DNA of 64,000 nt from Bacteroidales bacterium. GTDB taxonomy: Bacteria; Bacteroidota; Bacteroidia; Bacteroidales; UBA932. A program made the translations under genes and the position numbers. The first letter of the stretch is position 1, and each line of letters begins with the position of its first letter. Shown here in pieces: positions 56,707-64,000 of the stretch. The notes under the pieces were generated by a model. The model was not told where the DNA came from. It was given only the letters and a program-made list of their open reading frames with translations, and did not search any database. The stretch spans positions 1 through 64,000 of the forward strand of contig JAGCVJ010000007.1 in the NCBI GenBank assembly GCA_017962375.1, in the 5' to 3' direction.

Positions 56707-58395
56707 ATGAGTATGAAAGAAAAAACGATTATTGAGTGCATTCGCGCCATCGACCGCTGCTTTTGCGGCTTGGACGGGCGTCAGAACAAACAGCCCAAGA
56801 CGGCTGACTGGATTGTTGGGGATATCGAAATCAAGGCAGGCAAGGAACTCGAACAGCTTAGCACCATGACTGGGCTGAACGAGATGCAGACAATTATCCT
56901 GGCCGCATTGGTAAGGATGTCAGGGCATTACGGAAGAATGGACGATGAGGACATCGCCAAGGTTATCGGAATGGACTATCTTGAGTTTCTGTGTTTCTAT
57001 GATGATCTGGAGGGTCTGAAGAAAGCCGGATACGTCAAGATTTCAGAAAGCACCGGCATCTGCATTTCTTCCTCAGCCATGAATTGCATCAAGCACAACA
57101 AGCCGATTAAGCCGGAGCCGATTACCGGTCTGGATGCCAAGGCACTGCTTTCCCGCCTGAAAAGCAAACTCGACAATCTCAGGGCAGGAGACATCGAAAA
57201 CGAAGAGTTTATGGAGTATATGGAGGAACTGCTCCAGAACAACAAGGAAAACAGCATCAGCGTCGCTTGCAGAAAGTATCTCAAGAATGCCAACGATCTG
57301 GAAAAGCTGCTTCTGTATGTAATGATTGACCTTTTCTGGTTTGACGGAGATGACAACATCTCTTGGGATGACTTGGATGACTTTTTTGAAAACAACGAAC
57401 TGCCTTTCGTAAGGAACAGGTACAAGAACGGGGCGCTGATGCTTCTTAGAAAGAATATCATAGAGCCCGTGGCAGACGGGGGTATTTTCAGCAGAGACGC
57501 TTTCCACATCAAGGATGAGGTGAAAGAGGAGATTTTCAAGGACCTGGGATATACCGCAGAAAAGAAAGACGCAAAGAACAAGATTAGCGCATCTGCCATG
57601 CTCAAGGCTAGCGACATTGATGCAAAAGAGCTGTTTTTCAGCAAAGAGCAGCATAAGCAGATCCAGACTCTGGAAGACTTGTTTGAGGAAAAGCGCCTGA
57701 ACAATGTTATGGAATCGCTGAAGAAAAAGGGGATGAGAACCGGCTTCACCTGCATTTTCTACGGCGCTCCAGGAACGGGCAAGACCGAATCCGTTTATCA
57801 GATTGCCAGAAAGAGCGGCAGAGACATCTTCCGCATAGACGTTTCCAAAATCAAGAGCTGCTGGGTGGGAGAGAGCGAAAAGAACATCCACAGAGTGTTT
57901 GAGCAGTACCGCGAGTGCGTAAAGTCCGGCGGCAAAACCCCTATTCTGCTTTTCAACGAGGCAGACGCCATCTTCGGCATCCGCCAGAGCGGGGCTGAGA
58001 GAGCGGTGGACAAAATGGAGAACAGCATCCAGAACATTATCCTTCAGGAGATGGAGGAGCTGGAAGGCATCCTGATTGCAACCACCAACCTGACAGACAA
58101 TTTCGACAAGGCTTTCGACAGGCGCTTCCTCTACAAGCTCCGCTTCACAAAGCCAGACGCCAAGGTGAAGAGCAAGATATGGAAATCCATGATTCCTGAA
58201 CTCAAGCCTTCCCAGGCAAAGAAACTGGCAGCGGAGTTCGACTTCTCCGGCGGGCAGATTGAGAACATCGCCCGCAAGAAGACCGTAGCGGCGCTGATCA
58301 GCGGCAAGGAACCCACTTACGCCCAGCTGAGGGAAATGTGCCAGGCCGAATCAATCAGCGGCAACTCTGAATCCAAGAGAAAAATCGGATACTAG
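56707..58395 (+). CDS. AAA+ ATPase with N-terminal helical domain
   Basis: 562 residues. The N-terminal ~340 residues are helical and unfamiliar (acidic DLFWFDGDDNISWDDLDDFF). The C-terminal AAA module has Walker A GAPGTGKT at 353-360, pore-like SCWVGESEKNIHRVF, sensor-1 ATTN and arginine fingers DRRF. The Walker B acidic pair reads LLFNEAD (Asn417-Glu418) instead of Asp-Glu, which may slow Mg2+/ATP turnover. Resembles the ATPases often annotated 'AAA family' beside WYL regulators in defence or stress loci. A terminator follows directly. Confidence 0.88.
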   Translation: MSMKEKTIIECIRAIDRCFCGLDGRQNKQPKTADWIVGDIEIKAGKELEQLSTMTGLNEMQTIILAALVRMSGHYGRMDDEDIAKVIGMDYLEFLCFYDDLEGLKKAGYVKISESTGICISSSAMNCIKHNKPIKPEPITGLDAKALLSRLKSKLDNLRAGDIENEEFMEYMEELLQNNKENSISVACRKYLKNANDLEKLLLYVMIDLFWFDGDDNISWDDLDDFFENNELPFVRNRYKNGALMLLRKNIIEPVADGGIFSRDAFHIKDEVKEEIFKDLGYTAEKKDAKNKISASAMLKASDIDAKELFFSKEQHKQIQTLEDLFEEKRLNNVMESLKKKGMRTGFTCIFYGAPGTGKTESVYQIARKSGRDIFRIDVSKIKSCWVGESEKNIHRVFEQYRECVKSGGKTPILLFNEADAIFGIRQSGAERAVDKMENSIQNIILQEMEELEGILIATTNLTDNFDKAFDRRFLYKLRFTKPDAKVKSKIWKSMIPELKPSQAKKLAAEFDFSGGQIENIARKKTVAALISGKEPTYAQLREMCQAESISGNSESKRKIGY

Positions 58396-58400
58396 GAAAT

Positions 58401-58430
58401 CACTCTGCCTGATTTTGGCAGAGTGTTTTC
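58401..58430 (+). terminator. Terminator of the AAA+ gene
   Basis: CACTCTGCC (58401-58409) / GGCAGAGTG (58417-58425) perfect stem with 7-base loop and T-run. The promoter of the next gene follows at once. Confidence 0.85.
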
Positions 58431-58431
58431 T

Positions 58432-58439
58432 TATATTTG
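58432..58439 (+). promoter_or_regulatory. Promoter -7 box TATATTTG of the WYL regulator gene
   Basis: Exact TAnnTTTG match 23 bases before the ATG at 58462. Confidence 0.55.
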
Positions 58440-58461
58440 CATCAGGAAAAACAGAGAAGAT

Positions 58462-59358
58462 ATGGCACAGCATTACTTCAACCGGTACATTTGGCTTATA
58501 AGCACCATCAAGACAAACGGCCCGATCACGCTCAAAGAGCTTGGCAAAAAGTGGAAGGAGAGTCCGTTGAACGAAACTCGCGACAACCTTTACGAACGCA
58601 CTTTCCACAACCACAGGATGGCCATTGAAGAGACCTTCGGCATAAAGATAAGCTACACTCGTCCAGATGGTTACTACATAGATACCGACAGCCTGGAAGA
58701 CGGCAGCTTCAGGGAATGGATGCTGGACTGTCTTCAGGTGAACAATCTTCTGGAAGAGAGTTCCGGGCTTCACGACAAGATTCTTCTGGAGAGCATTCCT
58801 TCCGGCGGAAAATGGCTGAACGTCATAATTGACGCCATAAAAAGCAAAAGAGCCCTGGAAATGACCTACAAGAGTTACTCCAAAGACTTTCCGTCTACCT
58901 TTACTGCACATCCGTACTGTCTGAAACTGTTCAAGCAGAGGTGGTATCTGCTGGCCAAAAGCGAAGACTGGGAAACCCCTCGAATCTATTCTCTTGACCG
59001 AATCCAAGAATTGGACATAAGCAAAAAGAAACTTCTGGTGCCGGAAAGATTCAACGCTCAGGAGTATTTCTCCCAAAACTTCGGCATTATCGTTGACAAA
59101 AACATAAAACCCTGCTTGATAGAGATTTGGGCAGACTCCACTCAAGCCAATTACTTCAAGAGCCTGCCGCTTCACCATTCTCAGGCAATCAAGGAAGAAG
59201 ACGATGACGGCACGGTATTTCAGTATTTCCTGGCTCCTACATACGACTTCATGCAGGAAGTTCTGCGCTACGGCTCCGGCGTACAAGTCCTCTCCCCCTC
59301 AAACTTAGTGGAGAAAATCAAGTCGGAGATAGACAACATGGTCCAGCTTTACAAGTAA
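58462..59358 (+). CDS. WYL-domain transcriptional regulator
   Basis: 298 residues from ATG 58462 (MAQHYFNRYIWLISTIKTNG). An N-terminal winged helix (about 1-95, GPITLKELGKKWKESPLNET) is followed by a WYL domain (LEMTYKSYSKDFPSTFTAHP, CLKLFKQRWYLLAKSEDWE, RIYSLDRIQELDIS) and a WCX C-terminal domain. WYL proteins sense nucleic-acid ligands or stress and regulate defence and DNA-damage genes. Its location beside genes with a shared inverted repeat makes it the best candidate binder (inference). Confidence 0.92.
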   Translation: MAQHYFNRYIWLISTIKTNGPITLKELGKKWKESPLNETRDNLYERTFHNHRMAIEETFGIKISYTRPDGYYIDTDSLEDGSFREWMLDCLQVNNLLEESSGLHDKILLESIPSGGKWLNVIIDAIKSKRALEMTYKSYSKDFPSTFTAHPYCLKLFKQRWYLLAKSEDWETPRIYSLDRIQELDISKKKLLVPERFNAQEYFSQNFGIIVDKNIKPCLIEIWADSTQANYFKSLPLHHSQAIKEEDDDGTVFQYFLAPTYDFMQEVLRYGSGVQVLSPSNLVEKIKSEIDNMVQLYK

Positions 59359-59384
59359 ATTGCTGATTTCTCGGCAACTTTTCG

Positions 59385-59392
59385 TAACTTTG
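59385..59392 (+). promoter_or_regulatory. Promoter -7 box TAACTTTG of the alkyltransferase gene
   Basis: Exact TAnnTTTG match 21 bases before the ATG at 59413. Confidence 0.5.
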
Positions 59393-59412
59393 GGAAAATG
59401 GCATAAAAGGCC

Positions 59413-60093
59413 ATGCCTGAAGTTATGGTCAAAGTAAAGATCTACGAATACGATTCCCCGTGCGGCAAGCTCTATCTGGCAGCCAAGAAGGGAAACATCT
59501 GCCTCTGCGACTGGGCACTCAGCAAGAATCTTGCAGACACTCTGTCAAGGCTTTCCAAGGCGCTTGACGTTGAATTCATACTGCCTGAAACAGAGCCCGT
59601 TGAGGGCACAAAGAAAACCCGGCCGGAAAAGCCGTCAAAGGTAATTGTTTCTGCAAAGAAGCAGCTTGGACAGTATTTCAGCGGAAGACGCAAGACCTTC
59701 AATATCCCTTATCAGATGGCTGGCACTCCATTCCAGCAGGCCGTATGGAAAAGCCTTATGGACATCCCTTACGGAAAGAGCGTCTCATACGCGGAGATAG
59801 CCACAATGGCCGGTTATCCTAAAGCAGTCAGGGCTGCAGCCAACGCCTGCGGCGACAACGCCCTCACTGTCATAATTCCTTGCCACAGAGTCATAGGATC
59901 CGACGATGGCCTGACCGGTTACGGCGGAGGACTTGGAGCGAAACGCTATCTGCTTGACCTTGAAAGCCCTCAACAGCGGCTTCCGTTCAAGACCGTAACC
60001 AAGAAACCTGCGGCAAAAAAGACCGCAAAGAAAACAACAAAGAAAACGGTTAAGAAAACCCCTGCCAAGAAAACGGCTGCAAAAAAGCAATAA
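59413..60093 (+). CDS. ogt: Methylated-DNA-protein cysteine methyltransferase with histone-H1-like tail
   Basis: 226 residues. The catalytic domain has GTPFQQAVWKSLMDIPYGKS, the helix-turn-helix with Arg finger AVRAAANACGDNAL, and acceptor Cys157 in IIPCHRVIG. It repairs O6-alkylguanine by irreversible self-alkylation. A 17-residue Lys/Pro/Thr insert (about 60-76) separates N- and C-domains. From residue 193 to the end the protein is a Lys/Ala/Thr/Pro repeat (KKTAKKTTKKTVKKTPAKKT), like eukaryotic H1 tails or bacterial Hc1/HupB tails, which would raise non-specific DNA affinity. Well-formed family member with an unusual tail. Confidence 0.95.
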   Translation: MPEVMVKVKIYEYDSPCGKLYLAAKKGNICLCDWALSKNLADTLSRLSKALDVEFILPETEPVEGTKKTRPEKPSKVIVSAKKQLGQYFSGRRKTFNIPYQMAGTPFQQAVWKSLMDIPYGKSVSYAEIATMAGYPKAVRAAANACGDNALTVIIPCHRVIGSDDGLTGYGGGLGAKRYLLDLESPQQRLPFKTVTKKPAAKKTAKKTTKKTVKKTPAKKTAAKKQ

Positions 60094-60113
60094 TTTACAA
60101 CACACCGTCCCCG

Positions 60114-61034
60114 ATGAAAAAGTTCCTGATCATTTTAGCCGCCGTCCTGGTCTGCACCGGCCTCCAAGCCCAGAACAACAAAAAGCAGCAGAGCAAGAAA
60201 GACGCAGAGTACGAGCAGAAGAAGGCTGACCTTTACAAGGAGTTTTCCGAGAACATGAAATGGCATAACGCCAACATTCCTCCCGACAGGAGAAGGGCGA
60301 TGAGAATCAAGAAGCAGATTGATTCGCTCACTAAAGTCAGGGACTCTTTGATGCACTATACCGACTCTCTGATAGCTATCTCAGATAACAGACGGAACAG
60401 GATAGACAACGATATCAATTCGCTGAGAAAAGATTACTACGCTGTTTCAGAAAGTGCTCTGGAAGATGTCTACAGAATCAAAAAAGGCCATACGAGAGAT
60501 TCCCTGGAAAAGATTCTGGCCAACCTCAGCCCAAAGGTCAGAAAAAGCAAAGCTGCCCAAAGGCTGAAAGAATACCTGACAGGAAAGCCTCTAAAGGCCG
60601 GAGACAAGATATGGGAATTCACCTGCTACACCCTGGACGGAAAGAAGTTCAACTGGAAAAATGTACGAGGAAAAAGGATTTTCATAATACTTGACGGCTA
60701 CGACTGTATGGGCGGCCACATGAATCCGCTTGCCTTCAAGGACTATTACAAAAACAATATAGAACAGAAGGTCAAAGGGCGCCGCGATTTTGCTTTCATT
60801 CCTTTTTTCACCGAAGACAACTATGAGAGGTTCAAAAAGGACGCTGACTTCTACGGGATGACTGAATACAACCCGGTTTCCGATATGGAAGGCCAGCTTT
60901 CCAGGACAGATATAGTCTTTGATATTACCGCTACTCCTATGTGCGTGTACGTGAATGCAGACGGCACCATCAAAGCCATTACCGAAGGATTCGATCCGAA
61001 AGACCTTGAAGAATTTATAAACACAGCACCATAG
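60114..61034 (+). CDS. Exported thioredoxin-fold protein lacking CxxC
   Basis: 306 residues. A signal peptide (VCTGLQAQ cleavage), then a long charged coiled-coil-like N-terminal half (about 25-160), then a TlpA/AhpC-like fold: GDKIWEFTCYTLDGKKFNWK, VRGKRIFIILDGYDCMGGHM, FIPFFTEDNY, and the cis-Pro loop ATPMCVYVNADG. The active-site position has a single Cys (YDCMGG) rather than CxxC, so it is unlikely to be a standard disulfide reductase. Begins 20 bases after ogt and ends 6 bases before the nitroreductase gene. Confidence 0.8.
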   Translation: MKKFLIILAAVLVCTGLQAQNNKKQQSKKDAEYEQKKADLYKEFSENMKWHNANIPPDRRRAMRIKKQIDSLTKVRDSLMHYTDSLIAISDNRRNRIDNDINSLRKDYYAVSESALEDVYRIKKGHTRDSLEKILANLSPKVRKSKAAQRLKEYLTGKPLKAGDKIWEFTCYTLDGKKFNWKNVRGKRIFIILDGYDCMGGHMNPLAFKDYYKNNIEQKVKGRRDFAFIPFFTEDNYERFKKDADFYGMTEYNPVSDMEGQLSRTDIVFDITATPMCVYVNADGTIKAITEGFDPKDLEEFINTAP

Positions 61035-61040
61035 CCCCTT

Positions 61041-61673
61041 ATGAAAAAACTCGCACTATTTACTGTATTGTTGATTATGTCAACTGCAGCTTTATACGCT
61101 CAAGAAACTGAGAAAAACGACAAGATTATGGATAATGTTGTACTTAAGGCATTAAAGACAAGAAGAAGCGTCCGCAGCTACAAGAAAGAGCAGATCAAGG
61201 ACGAGGAACTGAAAGCCGTGCTGGAAGCCGGAACCTTTGCCCCAAATGGTATGGGAAAGCAGGATTCCTGGATTGTGGCGGTGCAGAACCCTCAGATACT
61301 GGACCAGCTGAGAAAAATGAACGCCGAGATACTGGGCTCTACTTCAGACCCTTACTACGGAGCTCCGACAATCGTGCTGGTGTTCGGGTCAGACCCTAAG
61401 AAATGGGGAAACTCCATCCAGGACGGAAGTCTTGTGCTTGGCAACATGATGAACGCCGCCTATGCCATAGGACTTGGATCCTGCTGGATTAACCGCGAGA
61501 TGCAGATGTTCTCTACTGAAGAAGGCAAAGCCCTGATGCGCAAGCTGGGTATTCCGGAAGAACTAATCCAGGCAGGGCTTACCGGCATAGGAGCACTGGC
61601 TCTCGGCTATCCTGACGGCGAACCAAGACCTGCCAAGCCAAGGAAGGAAAACTACTACAGAATTATCAAATAG
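61041..61673 (+). CDS. Exported nitroreductase-family FMN protein
   Basis: 210 residues. A signal peptide MKKLALFTVLLIMSTAALYA precedes a complete nitroreductase domain: LKALKTRRSVRSYKKEQIKD (FMN phosphate contacts), FAPNGMGKQDSWI, DGSLVLGNMMNAAYAIGLGS and GIGALALGYPDGEP. Nitroreductases are normally cytoplasmic NAD(P)H enzymes, so an exported one needs another electron source. An internal ATG at 61128 (MDNVVLKALKTRRSV) could yield a cytoplasmic form. Confidence 0.88.
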   Translation: MKKLALFTVLLIMSTAALYAQETEKNDKIMDNVVLKALKTRRSVRSYKKEQIKDEELKAVLEAGTFAPNGMGKQDSWIVAVQNPQILDQLRKMNAEILGSTSDPYYGAPTIVLVFGSDPKKWGNSIQDGSLVLGNMMNAAYAIGLGSCWINREMQMFSTEEGKALMRKLGIPEELIQAGLTGIGALALGYPDGEPRPAKPRKENYYRIIK

Positions 61674-61682
61674 TTACCGAAT

Positions 61683-63143
61683 ATGAGGACTCTACATCTA
61701 AATGAAGAAGCGGAGAGATGTCTGCTCTGCGAAAACGCTCCTTGTTCAAAAGCCTGCAAGACTGCTGATCCTGCAAGGGCATTGAGAGCAATAAGGTTTG
61801 ACAATGCCTCCAATTCCTGGAAGTGGCTCAAGGACGCTTCAGAAGAAGAACTTACGGCAGCAGAGAATGCCTGCATCCATTACGACAGGCCGATAAGGAT
61901 AAGGGAAATATCCAAGATCATCGCTGAGCGATATGGCAAGCTGGAAACCCCAAAAGCCGAGTTGCCGTCTCTGGAAATCGAGTTCTGTGGCCTGAAGTGC
62001 GAGAATCCGTTCTTTCTGGCTTCTTCCGCCATCTGCACCAACTACGAGATGGTGGCAGCGGCCTTTGATGCAGGATGGGCCGGAGTGTTCTACAAGACCA
62101 TCTGTTTAGAGGAAATCAAGGAAGTTTCTCCGCGATTTGATGTAGTCAAGAACCCGGACGGATCTTTTGCCGGATTCCGCAACATGGAGCAGCTTTCAGA
62201 AAATCCTGCAGACGTTGATTTCCAGATACTTTCCAGCCTCAAGCGCAACTACCCAAGCAAGATTGTGGTGGCTTCCATTATGGGAAATACCGAGCAGCAG
62301 TGGATAGACCTGGCAATAATGGCCGAAGAGGCTGGCGTGGATGCCATTGAGCTCAACTTCTCCTGCCCTCAGATGAAACTCTCCGGAATGGGAAGCGACG
62401 TGGGACAGAACACGGAGCTTGTTTCCATTTACACATCATACGTGAAGAATGCCGTTAAGATTCCGGTAATTCCAAAGATGACTCCGAACGTGGATTCCAT
62501 GACCAAGTTTGCCCTGGCTTCTCATTTTGGCGGGGCAGACGGAATTTCTGCAATCAATACCATAAAGTCCGTGACAATGTCAACGGGCTCAGAGATTGAC
62601 GGCAAGAGAATCGTGAGCGGTTATTCAGGCAAGGCAGTCAAGCCTATCGCCCTGAGGTTCATCCTGGAAATGGCGCAGAGCAAGATCATCAAGAACGCCC
62701 AGCTTTCCGGAATCGGAGGAATCAACACCTGGAGAGACGCCCTGGAATTCATCCAGTTAGGATGCCGCAACACCCAGGTCTGCACTGCCGTAATGGAATA
62801 CGGCTACAGGATCATAGACGACCTGAAGGAAGGCCTTCTCACCTATATGAAGCAAAGAGGCATAACCCGTCTTGATGAGATTGTAGGCGAAGAAATCGGA
62901 ACATTTGCTACCACTGCTCAAGTTGACCGCGACACCAAAGTATTCCCGACAGTTGACCGCACGGTATGCATCGGCTGCGGCAGATGCTACATCTCCTGCC
63001 GCGACGGCGGACACCAGGCAATAGAGTTCGGCCAAGACCGAACTCCAAAGATCATAGGCCAGAAATGTGTGGGCTGCCACCTCTGCCGCATGGTCTGCCC
63101 TACCGGCGCCATAGGCACCGCCAAGCGTATCCCTAAGAGGTAA
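61683..63143 (+). CDS. preA: Dihydropyrimidine dehydrogenase PreA-type subunit with extra N-terminal FeS domain
   Basis: 486 residues, about 70 longer than PreA of E. coli. N-terminal domain: CLLCENAPCSKAC plus ARALRAIRFDNAS, the alpha-helical Fer4_20-type cluster domain that in E. coli belongs to PreT and in animals to domain I of DPD. The TIM-barrel FMN domain (about 100-400) includes IELNFSCPQMKLSG with the catalytic Cys, and GGADGISAINTI. C-terminal two [4Fe-4S] ferredoxin: CIGCGRCYISC and CVGCHLCRMVCP. No separate PreT FAD/NAD subunit is adjacent. Substrate assumed uracil/thymine by family; dihydroorotate-like alternatives are possible. Confidence 0.9.
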   Translation: MRTLHLNEEAERCLLCENAPCSKACKTADPARALRAIRFDNASNSWKWLKDASEEELTAAENACIHYDRPIRIREISKIIAERYGKLETPKAELPSLEIEFCGLKCENPFFLASSAICTNYEMVAAAFDAGWAGVFYKTICLEEIKEVSPRFDVVKNPDGSFAGFRNMEQLSENPADVDFQILSSLKRNYPSKIVVASIMGNTEQQWIDLAIMAEEAGVDAIELNFSCPQMKLSGMGSDVGQNTELVSIYTSYVKNAVKIPVIPKMTPNVDSMTKFALASHFGGADGISAINTIKSVTMSTGSEIDGKRIVSGYSGKAVKPIALRFILEMAQSKIIKNAQLSGIGGINTWRDALEFIQLGCRNTQVCTAVMEYGYRIIDDLKEGLLTYMKQRGITRLDEIVGEEIGTFATTAQVDRDTKVFPTVDRTVCIGCGRCYISCRDGGHQAIEFGQDRTPKIIGQKCVGCHLCRMVCPTGAIGTAKRIPKR

Positions 63144-63149
63144 GGGATA

Positions 63150-64000
63150 CTAATAATCCCAAACGGTTTTGATGGTCTTCAGGTTCTTCCAGTAGTTCTT
63201 GACGGCGGCATCTTTGCAGTCGTCCAAGCCCTTGGAATAAAGCATCTGAGCTGTACCGCCACCGCAGCGGCTTGACAGGTATTTGAGCCCCGGAACCAGT
63301 GCTGTTATCAGCACACTCTCCTTCTTGTTGGCTGTAGTCCAGGCCATATACTCTTGCTGGCGGCTGATGTAAAGCTTGAGGATGTCTACATCTATCCTTT
63401 CGCGGAGCTGAGTATTGCCCTTTGTCTTCTTTACAAAGGCGTTCCACTTCTTGATAGCGTTTTTGTCGCTGAGTGGAAGAGTTTCAAGATCGTACAGTTC
63501 CTCGGCTAACTTGTTTACCTCAGGCTTTCCTTTCTGTACTCGTGATGCCTGGGAAAAGATTCCCTTGTCCGAGATATTTATAATAGTGGTGTCTTCCCAC
63601 TTGTCGCCCTTGTCATCCGGAGTCTTAAAGTAGTAATAGTCTACCTTCGTGAGAGTTTTGCTGTCTTCTGAGAACTCCATGTATCCGCCTCCGTAGTTTT
63701 CTCTTGGAGTATAGTTGCCGTGCGGCTCAGTCTTGAGTATCTGGTTCATCCACTCCCCGTGGCCGGCATAGAAAGCGTCTATCAGATTGCCTTTGTGGTC
63801 GTATGTAGCAAAATAATGATTCACCTGCTGATGGCCGTCTGGTCCCCATCCCCAGACACGGTAAGCCACAATGCATCCGTAATCTGTAGGGATAACTCCA
63901 TATTTGAGAATCTGCCCGGCTGTGGTGACAAACGAATTATGCTCTCTGCTCATATATTCTCCTGTAACTCTTGAGAATACAGCTTCTTCCTCCTGGCAGA
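63150..64000 (-). CDS. Hypothetical protein, 5' part beyond the window
   Basis: The minus-strand frame is open from the right edge (CQEEEAVFSRVTGEYMSREH) to the stop at 63150, at least 283 residues, so the ATG at 63953 is probably internal and not the start. The visible part has aromatic-rich segments (GCIVAYRVWGWGPDGHQQVN, FYAGHGEWMNQIL, NYGGGYMEFSEDS) and a C-terminal helical stretch with Lys-rich patches (WTTANKKESVLITALVPGLK). No family recognised. Convergent with the PreA-type gene, 6 bases apart. Confidence 0.75.
   Translation of the reverse strand, partial: CQEEEAVFSRVTGEYMSREHNSFVTTAGQILKYGVIPTDYGCIVAYRVWGWGPDGHQQVNHYFATYDHKGNLIDAFYAGHGEWMNQILKTEPHGNYTPRENYGGGYMEFSEDSKTLTKVDYYYFKTPDDKGDKWEDTTIINISDKGIFSQASRVQKGKPEVNKLAEELYDLETLPLSDKNAIKKWNAFVKKTKGNTQLRERIDVDILKLYISRQQEYMAWTTANKKESVLITALVPGLKYLSSRCGGGTAQMLYSKGLDDCKDAAVKNYWKNLKTIKTVWDY

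Overview
The window reads as a chromosomal segment of a gut-type member of the Bacteroidales (phylum Bacteroidota). The evidence is the recurrent -7 promoter box TAnnTTTG, the lack of Shine-Dalgarno sequences, many lipoproteins and OmpA-style signal peptides, a TonB-dependent-receptor-type outer membrane protein, and the gene set (clpP-clpX-tig, Xpt, C69 and M28 peptidases, an NhaP2-like antiporter). No rRNA, CRISPR array, insertion sequence or phage structural gene was seen. Two tRNAs are present, Leu(TAG) and Ala(GGC).

Layout. 1-8044 (minus) is a MacB-type efflux operon: TolC-like channel, HlyD adaptor, FtsX/MacB permease, ATPase, a 31-residue scar of another permease, and a second permease cut by the window edge. 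8220-14365 (minus) is tig-clpP-clpX-pyrF and a membrane-tethered 5'-nucleotidase. 14443-16364 holds a FecCD/BtuC permease and a divergent tpiA with an unusual insertion. 16455-19645 (minus) is an rSAM/lipoprotein cluster: one radical SAM/SPASM enzyme between four small lipoproteins that share a Tyr-Gly-x-Pro motif. After tRNA-Leu, 19960-25501 is an accessory array of small exported proteins carried on duplicated terminator/promoter/signal-peptide modules, with candidate sRNA units, antisense gene-end remnants and a frameshifted S41 peptidase.

25485-31137 holds xpt, an M28 peptidase, a C69 dipeptidase and two small exported or membrane proteins. 31398-39751 has an AAA_14/DUF4143 ATPase, an ECF sigma/anti-sigma/plug-like protein/TonB-type barrel unit, a histidine phosphatase, and a second ECF sigma with a membrane partner. 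39755-52503 is mixed housekeeping and stress genes: AlkD-like glycosylase, acetyltransferase, SdiA-regulated-like propeller, a winged-helix/zinc P-type ATPase pair with a striking 22-bp-phased operator, exported flavodoxin, an alcohol dehydrogenase broken by one UGA, antiporter, rhodanese/beta-lactamase fusion, Bcp and SanA-like protein. 52613-55330 is AT-rich with unrecognised genes and an 11-bp tandem repeat.

55521-60093 groups a DnaQ-like exonuclease, a DNPH1-like nucleotide hydrolase, a AAA+ ATPase, a WYL regulator and an alkylguanine-DNA alkyltransferase with a histone-H1-like tail. Two of the intergenic regions here share the same inverted repeat at the same distance from the promoter, suggesting a co-regulated nucleotide-sanitation or DNA-damage module. 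60114-64000 ends with a degenerate thioredoxin-fold protein, an exported nitroreductase, a PreA-type dihydropyrimidine dehydrogenase with an extra N-terminal FeS domain, and an edge-truncated unknown gene. Across the window the octamer ATCGCTGA is roughly ten-fold over-represented by my hand count.
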